A model generated the notes under the pieces. The model did not search any database. It had not been told where the DNA came from and saw only the letters and a list, made by a program, of their open reading frames with translations. A stretch of DNA of 6,580 nt from Lachnospiraceae bacterium (lineage in GTDB: Bacteria; Bacillota; Clostridia; Lachnospirales; Lachnospiraceae). Positions 1 to 5,646 of the stretch are shown one piece after another (positions within the stretch are counted from its first letter, which is position 1; every line of letters begins with the position of its first letter). The stretch is from the NCBI GenBank assembly GCA_021199395.1, contig JAJQIE010000021.1, positions 1 through 6,580 on the forward strand, read 5' to 3'. The position numbers and the translations under genes are program-made.

Positions 1-179
1 CGACAGTCCATACAATGCGGCTGCCGGGACTGCCCAGACGGCCGGATCGTGCTACCAGGCTTCGCATGACGGTCTACTTTTCTTCCGCATCCCGCTGCCA
101 TATTGAAATAGAAGATCTTGGATTCGGGGGACTGTATAAATCCTCCGGACTGACCTGGAGCCGGGACATTCTGTTTTAA
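1..179 (+). CDS. C-terminal fragment of a probable DUF5716-family protein (5' end outside window)
   Basis: The frame that uses position 3 as first codon base is open from the window edge to TAA at 177-179 and gives 58 residues. The tail contains Arg/Pro-rich residues, then a stretch reading TVYFSS and, near the end, IEIEDLGFGGLYKSSG followed by a Trp and a hydrophobic C-terminus. From memory, an ending of the form 'I.IeDLGFGe..PSSg..W' is typical of the C-terminal domain of DUF5716 proteins, which in Lachnospiraceae occur near Hsp70-like genes and small TPR proteins. That fits the next gene. The function of the family is not known to me. Only the tail is visible, so no domain order or length comparison is possible. 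The assignment rests on recalled motif similarity and on context, not on a search. That the frame is coding is more certain than the family name. Confidence 0.55.
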   Translation, partial: TVHTMRLPGLPRRPDRATRLRMTVYFSSASRCHIEIEDLGFGGLYKSSGLTWSRDILF

Positions 180-222
180 CCGTCCCGGACAGAGGTATAT
201 GGCTGACAGTCTGCTACCGGGA
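161..222 (+). other. Competing stem-loops around the stop codon of the upstream gene
   Basis: CCGGGAC (161-167) is a perfect 7-bp complement of GTCCCGG (182-188), with a 14-nt loop that contains the TAA stop codon. The same middle arm, TCCCGG (183-188), is also complementary to CCGGGA (217-222), so two mutually exclusive hairpins can form. Neither is followed by a T-run, so this is not an ordinary intrinsic terminator. It may modulate coupling between the two genes or protect the RNA. A regulatory role is inference only. Confidence 0.35.
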
Positions 223-260
223 ATTGAGCCAGCAGGAATCAGCCGCAGCAAAAGAAAGAC

Positions 261-266
261 AGGAGG
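261..266 (+). promoter_or_regulatory. Ribosome binding site AGGAGG setting the start of the TPR gene
   Basis: A perfect AGGAGG lies 5 nt upstream of ATG 272. The same reading frame is open back to a TTG at 224, but no comparable Shine-Dalgarno sequence precedes that TTG. This site therefore decides in favour of ATG 272. Confidence 0.85.
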
Positions 267-271
267 CGTCT

Positions 272-1081
272 ATGAGCTACGATCTTTGCCTGCCGCGTCA
301 GGCAAATCAGCCTTATTATATAGAAAATATCCGTACCGGTATCTACTCGCTGGAGGAATTGTGCTTTTATCTGTACAACAACCTCTGCCTGATCGATGAG
401 ACGATCATCAATGAAAAGCTCTGCGACTGGATTCGAGATGAGCTGTGCCTGAAGCGTCTGTACCGGCAGCTATATGAGCAGCTGGAGAAGATGGAATCCG
501 GTTCGAGCCGGGACGCGTCTGCCTTTGTGCTGCCGATCTTTCGCGAGGCGGGGTATTTAAGCAGCCAGGAAATGCGTGATTTTCAGGATAGGCTTTCGAA
601 GCTGGAGGTACAGTCTGATGAGATGAAACAGAAGCTGCGCGGCGATTATCTGGTAAAGGAAAAAATGTATGCGCGCGCGGTGTGGATGTACCGCCGGATT
701 TTAAAGAACCGCAATCCCGGAAAGCTTGGTTCACAGTTCTATGCCTCGGTCTGGAACAATCTTGGCGCGGCCTGTGCCGGGCTGTTCCAGTTCGAGGAGG
801 CGGCGGACTGCTTCTGGGAGTCCTACAGCCTGGTGAGGGCAAAGGAAACCTTCCGAAAATACGTCAGCGCATTGCCGATGTTTCTCTCTGAGGAAGAATA
901 TCAGGCGCGTCTGAAGGAATTGCGGGCGGACGATTACCTGGTCAGGAGCATTCAGGAGCACAATGCGAGGCTGTGCCAGAAGCCGGAATTTCTGGCATAT
1001 AAGGAGCGGATGAAAAGTCGGCCTGCGGGCGAGGTGGCGGAAGAACTCAAAGAGCAGTATTCCAAAAGCACGCGGATCTGA
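272..1081 (+). CDS. TPR-containing protein of unknown function, 269 aa (Lachnospiraceae-type)
   Basis: The protein starts MSYDLCLPRQANQPYY. Its N-terminal part (about residues 1-60) is rich in Tyr, Leu and Cys and includes IYSLEELCFYLYNN. Residues about 85-125 look helical and charged. Two helix-turn-helix repeats follow. The first spans about 125-148 (DYLVKEKMYARAVWMYRRIL). The second, about 156-187, has the TPR spacing L164, G165, A177, F181. The tail is Glu/Lys/Arg-rich. There is no signal peptide or membrane segment, so it is probably cytosolic and a protein-binding adaptor. I recall similar small TPR proteins in Lachnospiraceae beside Hsp70-like and DUF5716/DUF5717 genes, matching the gene fragment 92 nt upstream. 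The start is set by the AGGAGG at 261-266; a TTG start at 224 would add 16 residues without a good ribosome site. No function is assigned. The reading frame is secure and the TPR call is fairly good. Confidence 0.85.
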   Translation: MSYDLCLPRQANQPYYIENIRTGIYSLEELCFYLYNNLCLIDETIINEKLCDWIRDELCLKRLYRQLYEQLEKMESGSSRDASAFVLPIFREAGYLSSQEMRDFQDRLSKLEVQSDEMKQKLRGDYLVKEKMYARAVWMYRRILKNRNPGKLGSQFYASVWNNLGAACAGLFQFEEAADCFWESYSLVRAKETFRKYVSALPMFLSEEEYQARLKELRADDYLVRSIQEHNARLCQKPEFLAYKERMKSRPAGEVAEELKEQYSKSTRI

Positions 1082-1112
1082 GCGGATTTTAACCATTATT
1101 GTCTCCTTTTTG

Positions 1113-1141
1113 TTGACTTACATCGGGAAGGCATATATAAT
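1113..1141 (+). promoter_or_regulatory. Sigma-A type promoter for the purF operon
   Basis: The -35 box TTGACT (1113-1118) and the -10 box TATAAT (1136-1141) are separated by exactly 17 nt. This is a near-consensus housekeeping promoter, with a T-rich stretch just upstream. Transcription would begin near 1148, leaving a leader of about 113 nt before purF. I see no copy of the Bacillus PurBox (CCGAAC core) around it. It is the only strong promoter I see in the window. Confidence 0.85.
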
Positions 1142-1164
1142 GTGCCTTGGCGAAGAAAGGAAGC

Positions 1165-1221
1165 ATGAGCTGCTTTGCAATTGCACAGCAGCTTAGGATT
1201 TTTCACGGAACAGTCAGGTAA
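1165..1221 (+). CDS. Possible 18-residue leader peptide in the purF 5' UTR
   Basis: An ATG at 1165 opens an 18-codon frame encoding MSCFAIAQQLRIFHGTVR and ending at TAA 1219-1221. A purine-rich AAAGGAAG lies at 1156-1163, but only about 3 nt separate AAGGA from the ATG, which is closer than ideal. The ORF starts inside the first leader stem-loop and ends in the loop of the second, so a translating ribosome would open the first. That geometry resembles a translation-dependent leader. The peptide matches no attenuator I know and has no run of a diagnostic amino acid. It may be chance, so confidence is low. Confidence 0.25.
   Translation: MSCFAIAQQLRIFHGTVR
1168..1193 (+). promoter_or_regulatory. 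26-nt near-perfect palindrome in the purF leader (stem-loop or operator)
   Basis: The arms AGCTGCT (1168-1174) and AGCAGCT (1187-1193) are exact reverse complements. They enclose the 10-nt perfect palindrome TGCAATTGCA (1176-1185), with a single T/C mismatch pair at 1175/1186. As RNA it folds into a 7-bp stem (9 bp with G1167-U1194 and U1166-A1195), a 1x1 mismatch, 3 bp and an AAUU loop. Five T's follow at 1199-1203 after a short gap, too far for a classical terminator. It lies about 20-45 nt after the predicted transcription start, so it could equally be a DNA operator for a dimeric repressor. Symmetry is seen directly; function is inference. Confidence 0.5.
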
Positions 1222-1229
1222 TTTCGTGA
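1203..1229 (+). promoter_or_regulatory. Second stem-loop in the purF leader
   Basis: TCACGGAA (1203-1210) pairs with TTTCGTGA (1222-1229) over 8 bp including one G-U pair. The 11-nt loop (1211-1221) contains CAGTCAGG. It begins 9 nt after the first palindrome and ends 17 nt before the purF ribosome site. There is no T-run after it. Together the two hairpins occupy most of the leader's middle part. I do not recognise the pair as a purine, PRPP or ZTP riboswitch. Confidence 0.4.
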
Positions 1230-1246
1230 CAGATCCTCAGATTCTC

Positions 1247-1252
1247 AGGGAG
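1247..1252 (+). promoter_or_regulatory. purF ribosome binding site AGGGAG
   Basis: AGGGAG lies 8 nt before ATG 1261, a good spacing. The competing internal ATG at 1309 has only AGAAGAA at 1293-1299 upstream. The first ATG is therefore preferred, and with it a longer propeptide. Confidence 0.7.
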
Positions 1253-1260
1253 AGAGACAG

Positions 1261-2733
1261 ATGATTCATGAGCAGTTAAACAGCCGGTCTTCAGAAGAAT
1301 GCGGTGCGATGAATGAGCTGCACGAGGAGTGCGGCGTATTTGGCATTTACGATTTTTCGGGTGAAGATGTGGCTTCCACGATATATTATGGCCTGTTTGC
1401 CCTGCAGCACCGTGGGCAGGAGAGCTGCGGCATCGCGGTCAGCGACACACACGGTCCAAAGGGCAGGGTGCTTTCCCACAAAGGGATGGGGCTGGTGAAC
1501 GAGGTCTTTACCGGCGAGCACCTGTCACAGATGAAAGGGGATATCGGAATAGGCCATGTCCGTTATTCGACAGCGGGCGCGAGCACGCGCGAGAATGCGC
1601 AGCCTCTGGTGCTCAATTATATCAAGGGTACGCTGGCGCTGGCGCACAACGGCAATCTGATCAACACGCCGGAGCTCCGCAGAGAGCTGGAGATGGGCGG
1701 CGCGATTTTCCAGACGACAATTGATACAGAAGTGATTGCCTACCATATTGCGCGGGAGCGCGTGAGGACAGGCAATGTCGAACAGGCAGTGGCGAATGCG
1801 ATGAAGAAGCTGAAGGGAGCGTATTCACTGATTATTATGTCCCCGCGCAAGCTGATCGGCGCAAGAGATCCGTATGGATTCCGCCCTCTGTGTATTGGCA
1901 GGCGCGACAATGCATACATACTGGCGTCCGAGACCTGCGCGCTGGATACGATAGGCGCGGAGTTTGTGCGGGATGTGGAGCCGGGAGAGATTGTGACGAT
2001 CACGCCTAAGGAAGGGATCGTGTCCGACCGCAGCATGTGCTTCCCCAAGGAGCGGCAGTGCGAGACGGCGAGGTGCGTATTTGAATATATTTATTTTGGA
2101 AGGGCGGACAGCTATCTGGACGGCGTCAGCGTTTACAATTCCCGCATCCGTGCGGGGCGCGCGCTGGCAAAGGATTCGCCCGTGGAGGCGGATCTGGTGG
2201 TCGGGGTTCCGGAGTCCGGAAATGTTGCGGCTCTCGGCTATTCCCTGGAGTCCGGTATTCCCTACGGGATGGCGTTTATGAAAAACAGCTATGTCGGGCG
2301 CACCTTTATCAAGCCCAAGCAGAGCAACCGCGAATCCAGCGTGCGCGTAAAGCTCAATGTCCTGCGCGACGCGGTGGAGGGCAGACGGGTCATTATGATC
2401 GACGACTCGATCGTGCGCGGTACAACGAGCGATCGGATCGTGCGTATGCTCCGCGAGGCCGGGGCAAAGGAAGTACATATGCGCGTCAGCTCGCCGCCGT
2501 TTCTGTATCCGTGTTATTTCGGCACGGACGTACCGGCGCGGGAGCAGCTGATCGCGTACAACAGAGAGATCGAGGATATCTGCAGGATCATCGGCGCGGA
2601 CAGTTTAGCCTATTTGCAGCTGGATCGGCTGCGGGAGCTGACAGACGGGCTGCCGTTCTGCAACGGCTGTTTTACGGGAAACTATCCGATGGAGCCTCCA
2701 GTGGAGGACATCCGCGGGGATTATGATAAATAA
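1261..2733 (+). CDS. purF: Amidophosphoribosyltransferase (glutamine PRPP amidotransferase)
   Basis: PurF makes phosphoribosylamine from PRPP and glutamine, the first committed step of de novo purine synthesis, in the cytosol. The N-terminal Ntn glutaminase domain starts at the predicted nucleophile Cys24 (HEECGVFGIYD). It carries H50-R-G-Q, GHVRYSTAG (98-106) and AHNGNL (128-133) with the oxyanion pair N130/G131. The C-terminal phosphoribosyltransferase domain has the PRPP loop VIMIDDSIVRGTTS from residue 377. Cys272, Cys418, Cys467 and Cys470 match the four [4Fe-4S] ligands of the Bacillus subtilis enzyme in order and nearly in spacing, so this is the iron-sulfur, propeptide-processed class. 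Its 490 residues are slightly above the roughly 476 of B. subtilis. From ATG 1261 the propeptide is 23 residues and contains a second EECG (12-15) before the true one; a start at ATG 1309 would leave MNELHEE. The frame ends with three in-frame stops, TAA TAG TAA (2731-2739). It is the first gene of the purF-purB-purA block. Confidence 0.97.
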   Translation: MIHEQLNSRSSEECGAMNELHEECGVFGIYDFSGEDVASTIYYGLFALQHRGQESCGIAVSDTHGPKGRVLSHKGMGLVNEVFTGEHLSQMKGDIGIGHVRYSTAGASTRENAQPLVLNYIKGTLALAHNGNLINTPELRRELEMGGAIFQTTIDTEVIAYHIARERVRTGNVEQAVANAMKKLKGAYSLIIMSPRKLIGARDPYGFRPLCIGRRDNAYILASETCALDTIGAEFVRDVEPGEIVTITPKEGIVSDRSMCFPKERQCETARCVFEYIYFGRADSYLDGVSVYNSRIRAGRALAKDSPVEADLVVGVPESGNVAALGYSLESGIPYGMAFMKNSYVGRTFIKPKQSNRESSVRVKLNVLRDAVEGRRVIMIDDSIVRGTTSDRIVRMLREAGAKEVHMRVSSPPFLYPCYFGTDVPAREQLIAYNREIEDICRIIGADSLAYLQLDRLRELTDGLPFCNGCFTGNYPMEPPVEDIRGDYDK

Positions 2734-2740
2734 TAGTAAA

Positions 2741-2767
2741 CGATGTAAGGCGTTTTACCTTGCGTCG
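2741..2767 (+). other. Intercistronic stem-loop between purF and purB
   Basis: CGATGTAAGG (2741-2750) pairs with CCTTGCGTCG (2758-2767) over 10 bp, two of them G-U pairs, around a 7-nt loop CGTTTTA. It starts 7 nt after the first purF stop codon. An A-rich, not T-rich, sequence follows, so it is unlikely to end transcription on this strand. A role in mRNA stability or in setting relative expression of purF and purB is plausible but inferred. Confidence 0.5.
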
Positions 2768-2770
2768 GAG

Positions 2771-2840
2771 AACAGGCAGATATAAAGCGACAGAGAAAAC
2801 AGCGGAAAAGGTAAAAACAGGAATAAGAACAGGAGAACAG
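2771..2840 (+). repeat. Purine-rich purB leader with repeated AACAG
   Basis: AACAG occurs at 2771, 2798, 2816, 2828 and 2836, with a further ACAG at 2790, and the last copy abuts the purB start. From about 2785 the tract is almost free of T. The block 2771-2810 also shares ordered words (AACAGG, AAAG, ACAGAG, AAAA, GCGGAAAAG) with the purA-ddl spacer at 5567-5607. The tract is probably single-stranded and may help ribosome access; AGGAG at 2831-2835 is the ribosome site. Chance in a low-complexity sequence is possible. Confidence 0.3.
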
Positions 2841-2841
2841 T

Positions 2842-4275
2842 ATGGATACAGACAGATACCAGAGCCCATTGACAGAGCGGTACGCCAGCCGGGAGATGCA
2901 GTATATTTTCTCTCCGGACAAAAAATTCCGCACCTGGAGACGGTTGTGGATCGCGCTGGCAGAAACAGAGCAGGCGCTGGGACTGCCCATTACGGATGAG
3001 CAGATTGCGGAGATGAAAGAGCATCAGGACGAGATCAATTACGATGTGGCGAAGGAGCGGGAGAAAGCGGTCCGCCATGACGTCATGTCCCATGTGTACG
3101 CCTATGGAGTACAGTGCCCTAAGGCAAAGCCGATCATCCATCTCGGCGCGACCTCCTGCTATGTGGGAGATAATACCGATATTATTGTTATGACAGAGGC
3201 GCTTCGCCTTGTAAAGAAAAAGCTGGTCAATGTCATCGCGCAGCTGACAGATTTTGCGCTCAGGTATAAGGAGCTTCCGACGCTCGCTTTCACGCATTTC
3301 CAGCCGGCGCAGCCGACGACGGTTGGAAAACGCGCGACGCTCTGGGCACAGGAGTTTGTGATGGATCTGGAGGATCTGGATTATGTCCTTTCTACGATGA
3401 AGCTGCTCGGCTCCAAGGGAACGACGGGGACGCAGGCGAGCTTTCTGGAGCTCTTTGACGGCGACCAGGAAAAGATTGACCGTATTGACCCGATGATTGC
3501 GGAAAAGATGGGCTTTGCCTCCTGCGTGGCGGTATCCGGGCAGACCTATTCGCGCAAGACGGATACAAGAGTGCTCAATGTGCTTGCCGGCATTGCCGCG
3601 AGCGCGCATAAGATGTCCAACGATATCCGCCTTCTTCAGCATTTAAAAGAGGTGGAAGAGCCGTTTGAGAAAACGCAGATCGGCTCGTCCGCGATGGCCT
3701 ACAAGCGCAATCCGATGCGCAGCGAGCGCATTGCTTCACTGTCGCGCTATGTGCTTTGTGACGCGCTGAACCCGGCTGTCACATCGTCCTGCCAGTGGTT
3801 TGAGCGCACGCTGGATGATTCCGCGAACAAGCGGCTTTCCGTGCCGGAGGCGTTCCTTGCGGTGGACGGTATTCTGGATCTGTGCCTGAATGTCACGGAT
3901 GGACTGAAGGTATACCCTAAGGTCATTGAGAAGCACCTGATGGCGGAGCTGCCGTTCATGGCGACGGAGAACATCATGATGGATGCGGTTAAGGCGGGAG
4001 GGGATCGCCAGGAGCTGCATGAGAAAATCCGCGAGCTTTCGATGGAGGCGGGAAAAACCGTTAAAGAAGAAGGGAAAGACAACAATCTCCTGGAGCTGAT
4101 CGCGGCGGATCCGGCGTTTAACCTGTCGCTTGAGGAGCTGCAGAGATCTATGGATCCGTCCCGTTATACCGGCCGCTCAAAGGAGCAGGTCGAGCGGTTC
4201 GCGGAGACGGTGGTTCGGCCGATACTGGAAGAAAATGAAGAACTGCTTGGTGTCACGGCGGAAATCAATGTTTGA
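2842..4275 (+). CDS. purB: Adenylosuccinate lyase, human-ADSL-like type
   Basis: PurB splits fumarate from SAICAR (giving AICAR) and from adenylosuccinate (giving AMP), so it serves both the main purine path and the AMP branch. It is a cytosolic enzyme of the fumarase/aspartase superfamily, normally a homotetramer. The sequence follows human ADSL closely as I recall it: FRTWR near residue 30, RHDVM with His79 (human His86), HLGATSCYVGDNTD (100-113), THFQPAQ with His152 (human His159), KGTTGTQASFL, QTYSRK, WFERTLDDSAN and ELPFMATENI. The signature loop GSSAMAYKRNPMRSER (281-296) holds Ser282, Lys288 and Arg296, corresponding to human Ser289, Lys295 and Arg303. Ala286 replaces the usual Pro. 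The length of 477 residues fits this type rather than the shorter B. subtilis form of about 430. The start has AGGAG 6 nt upstream. Stop TGA 4273-4275 is 17 nt from the purA start, indicating co-transcription and probably translational coupling. Confidence 0.97.
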   Translation: MDTDRYQSPLTERYASREMQYIFSPDKKFRTWRRLWIALAETEQALGLPITDEQIAEMKEHQDEINYDVAKEREKAVRHDVMSHVYAYGVQCPKAKPIIHLGATSCYVGDNTDIIVMTEALRLVKKKLVNVIAQLTDFALRYKELPTLAFTHFQPAQPTTVGKRATLWAQEFVMDLEDLDYVLSTMKLLGSKGTTGTQASFLELFDGDQEKIDRIDPMIAEKMGFASCVAVSGQTYSRKTDTRVLNVLAGIAASAHKMSNDIRLLQHLKEVEEPFEKTQIGSSAMAYKRNPMRSERIASLSRYVLCDALNPAVTSSCQWFERTLDDSANKRLSVPEAFLAVDGILDLCLNVTDGLKVYPKVIEKHLMAELPFMATENIMMDAVKAGGDRQELHEKIRELSMEAGKTVKEEGKDNNLLELIAADPAFNLSLEELQRSMDPSRYTGRSKEQVERFAETVVRPILEENEELLGVTAEINV

Positions 4276-4278
4276 TAG

Positions 4279-4284
4279 AGGAGG
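4279..4284 (+). promoter_or_regulatory. purA ribosome binding site AGGAGG
   Basis: A perfect AGGAGG lies 8 nt upstream of ATG 4293. It rules against the in-frame TTG at 4272, which overlaps the end of purB and has no ribosome site. Because the site starts only 3 nt after the purB stop, ribosomes ending purB could re-initiate on purA. Confidence 0.88.
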
Positions 4285-4292
4285 ATTCTATT

Positions 4293-5567
4293 ATGGTACA
4301 GGCAATTGTAGGAGCGAACTGGGGAGACGAGGGAAAAGGAAAGATCACGGACATGCTGGCGGAAAAAGCGGATATTATCGTACGGTTTCAGGGTGGTGCG
4401 AACGCCGGCCATACGATTATCAATAATTATGGCAAATTTGCGCTGCATACGCTGCCGTCCGGCGTCTTTTACGCTCATACGACAAGCATCATCGGAAACG
4501 GCGTCGCTCTGAACATCCCGCTTCTGACAAAAGAGCTCCGGAGCCTTGTGGACCGCGGCGTCCCGATGCCGCATATTCTGGTATCAGACCGTGCCCAGAT
4601 TGTTATGTCGTATCATATTCTGCTCGATTCCTATGAGGAGGAGCGGCTGGGAGGGAAATCCTTCGGTTCGACGAAATCCGGTATCGCGCCGTTTTATTCG
4701 GATAAATTCGCAAAGATCGGTTTTCAGGTGAGCGAGCTTTTTGATGAGGACACCCTAAAAGAGAAGGCGCAGCGCATCTGTGATCTGAAAAATCCGATTC
4801 TGGAGCATTTGTATCACAAGCCGCTTCTTACTGTAGAGGGGCTTCTTGAAGAACTGCATGGCTACCGTGACAGCATTGCTCCGTTTGTCGGCAATACCGG
4901 CGCGTTTCTTTCGCAGGCGTTAAAGGATGGAAAGACTGTTCTGCTGGAAGGACAGCTCGGCACGCTGAAGGATCCGGATCACGGTATTTATCCGATGGTT
5001 ACCTCTTCTTCTACGCTGGCGGGCTACGGCGCGGTAGGCGCGGGTGTGCCGCCCTACGAGATCCGGCGCATTGTAGCGGTCTGCAAGGCATACTCCAGCG
5101 CGGTGGGCGCGGGGGCGTTTGTCAGCGAGATTTTTGGCGAGGAGGCGGATGCGCTGCGCAATCACGGCGGAGACGGCGGCGAATACGGAGCGACGACGGG
5201 GCGTCCGAGAAGAATGGGATGGTTTGACTGCGTGGCTTCCAGATATGGCTGTCGGATGCAGGGTGCGACAGAGGTCGCGTTTACCGTCCTTGATGCGCTC
5301 GGATATCTGGATGAGATACCGGTCTGTGTCGGATATGAGATCGACGGCGAAGTGACTGCTGATTTTCCGACGACCGCCCGGCTTGAAAAGGCAAAGCCGG
5401 TGCTTGAGGTTCTCCCCGGATGGAAATGCGACATCCGCGGTATCCGCAGATATGAGGAGCTGCCGGAGAACTGCCGCAATTACATTGAATTTGTGGAGAA
5501 GCAGATCGGATTTCCGATTACAATGGTTTCCAACGGCCCTGCGAGAGAGGATATTATCTACAGATAA
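4293..5567 (+). CDS. purA: Adenylosuccinate synthetase, divergent clostridial-type
   Basis: PurA couples IMP and aspartate to adenylosuccinate using GTP, the first step of the AMP branch; PurB then yields AMP. The 424 residues match the family length (about 420-430). The P-loop GANWGDEGKGK (7-17) has catalytic Asp12, and QGGANAGHT (33-41) has His40, equivalent to E. coli Asp13 and His41, so catalysis should be intact. The aspartate loop TTGRPRR (301-307) and C-terminal SNGPAR are kept. Several positions differ from E. coli-type enzymes: Asn9 for Gln in GAQWGDEGKGK; GSTKSGIAPFYSDKFAK (125-141), where Lys141 aligns with inter-subunit Arg143; EGQLG (219-223), where Leu222 aligns with IMP-contacting Gln224; and TVLD (331-334), where Val332 replaces Lys331 of the guanine-binding TKLD while Asp334 is kept. 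I believe a clade with EGQLG and GIAPFYSDK exists in Clostridia, so these are probably lineage traits rather than decay. ATG 4293 is chosen for its AGGAGG. Confidence 0.95.
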   Translation: MVQAIVGANWGDEGKGKITDMLAEKADIIVRFQGGANAGHTIINNYGKFALHTLPSGVFYAHTTSIIGNGVALNIPLLTKELRSLVDRGVPMPHILVSDRAQIVMSYHILLDSYEEERLGGKSFGSTKSGIAPFYSDKFAKIGFQVSELFDEDTLKEKAQRICDLKNPILEHLYHKPLLTVEGLLEELHGYRDSIAPFVGNTGAFLSQALKDGKTVLLEGQLGTLKDPDHGIYPMVTSSSTLAGYGAVGAGVPPYEIRRIVAVCKAYSSAVGAGAFVSEIFGEEADALRNHGGDGGEYGATTGRPRRMGWFDCVASRYGCRMQGATEVAFTVLDALGYLDEIPVCVGYEIDGEVTADFPTTARLEKAKPVLEVLPGWKCDIRGIRRYEELPENCRNYIEFVEKQIGFPITMVSNGPAREDIIYR

Positions 5568-5598
5568 ACAGGGAATTCAAAGACAGAGGATAAAAAGT

Positions 5599-5612
5599 GC
5601 GGAAAAGTCCGC
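5599..5612 (+). other. Small stem-loop in the purA-ddl spacer
   Basis: GCGGA (5599-5603) pairs with TCCGC (5608-5612) around an AAAG tetraloop; a U-G pair at 5598/5613 can extend it. No T-run follows, so it should not terminate. It may be an RNA-stability or pause element in the 79-nt spacer. Such a short stem can arise by chance. Confidence 0.3.
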
Positions 5613-5646
5613 GAATATCGTTATAAATGTTAAGTGGAGATAGACT

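Noticed and set aside
199..399. 66-codon + strand frame starting before the TPR gene
   Set aside because: It overlaps the TPR gene in another frame, has a poorly spaced ribosome site, and the downstream AGGAGG serves ATG 272.
1168..1203. Intrinsic terminator formed by the leader palindrome and TTTTT
   Set aside because: The five T's start several bases after the stem, and the stem is only moderately GC-rich, so efficient termination is unlikely; at most a weak attenuator.
1142..1260. Purine, PRPP or ZTP riboswitch in the purF leader
   Set aside because: I could not find the conserved core sequences of these classes; the leader is also short for a three-way-junction purine riboswitch plus expression platform.
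1825..2478. Minus-strand open frame (217 codons) opposite purF
   Set aside because: It lies wholly inside purF, shows no motif, and has the composition of a shadow frame.
2760..2786. Internal promoter for purB (TTGCGT ... TATAAA)
   Set aside because: The -35 box is poor, the spacer is only 15 nt, and the -35 overlaps the intercistronic hairpin.
2755..3642. Long minus-strand open frame (295 codons) opposite purB
   Set aside because: It is antisense to a clear purB, its protein is Arg/His-rich with no recognisable motif, and it is a by-product of purB codon composition.
4293..5567. PurA variant as a PurZ-like (2-aminoadenine) synthase
   Set aside because: PurZ enzymes lose the catalytic Asp of the P-loop region; here Asp12 and His40 are kept and the gene sits with purF and purB, so ordinary PurA activity is expected.
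5599..5627. Promoter for ddl using TATAAA at 5622-5627
   Set aside because: No acceptable -35 box lies 16-18 nt upstream; that place is taken by the small stem-loop.
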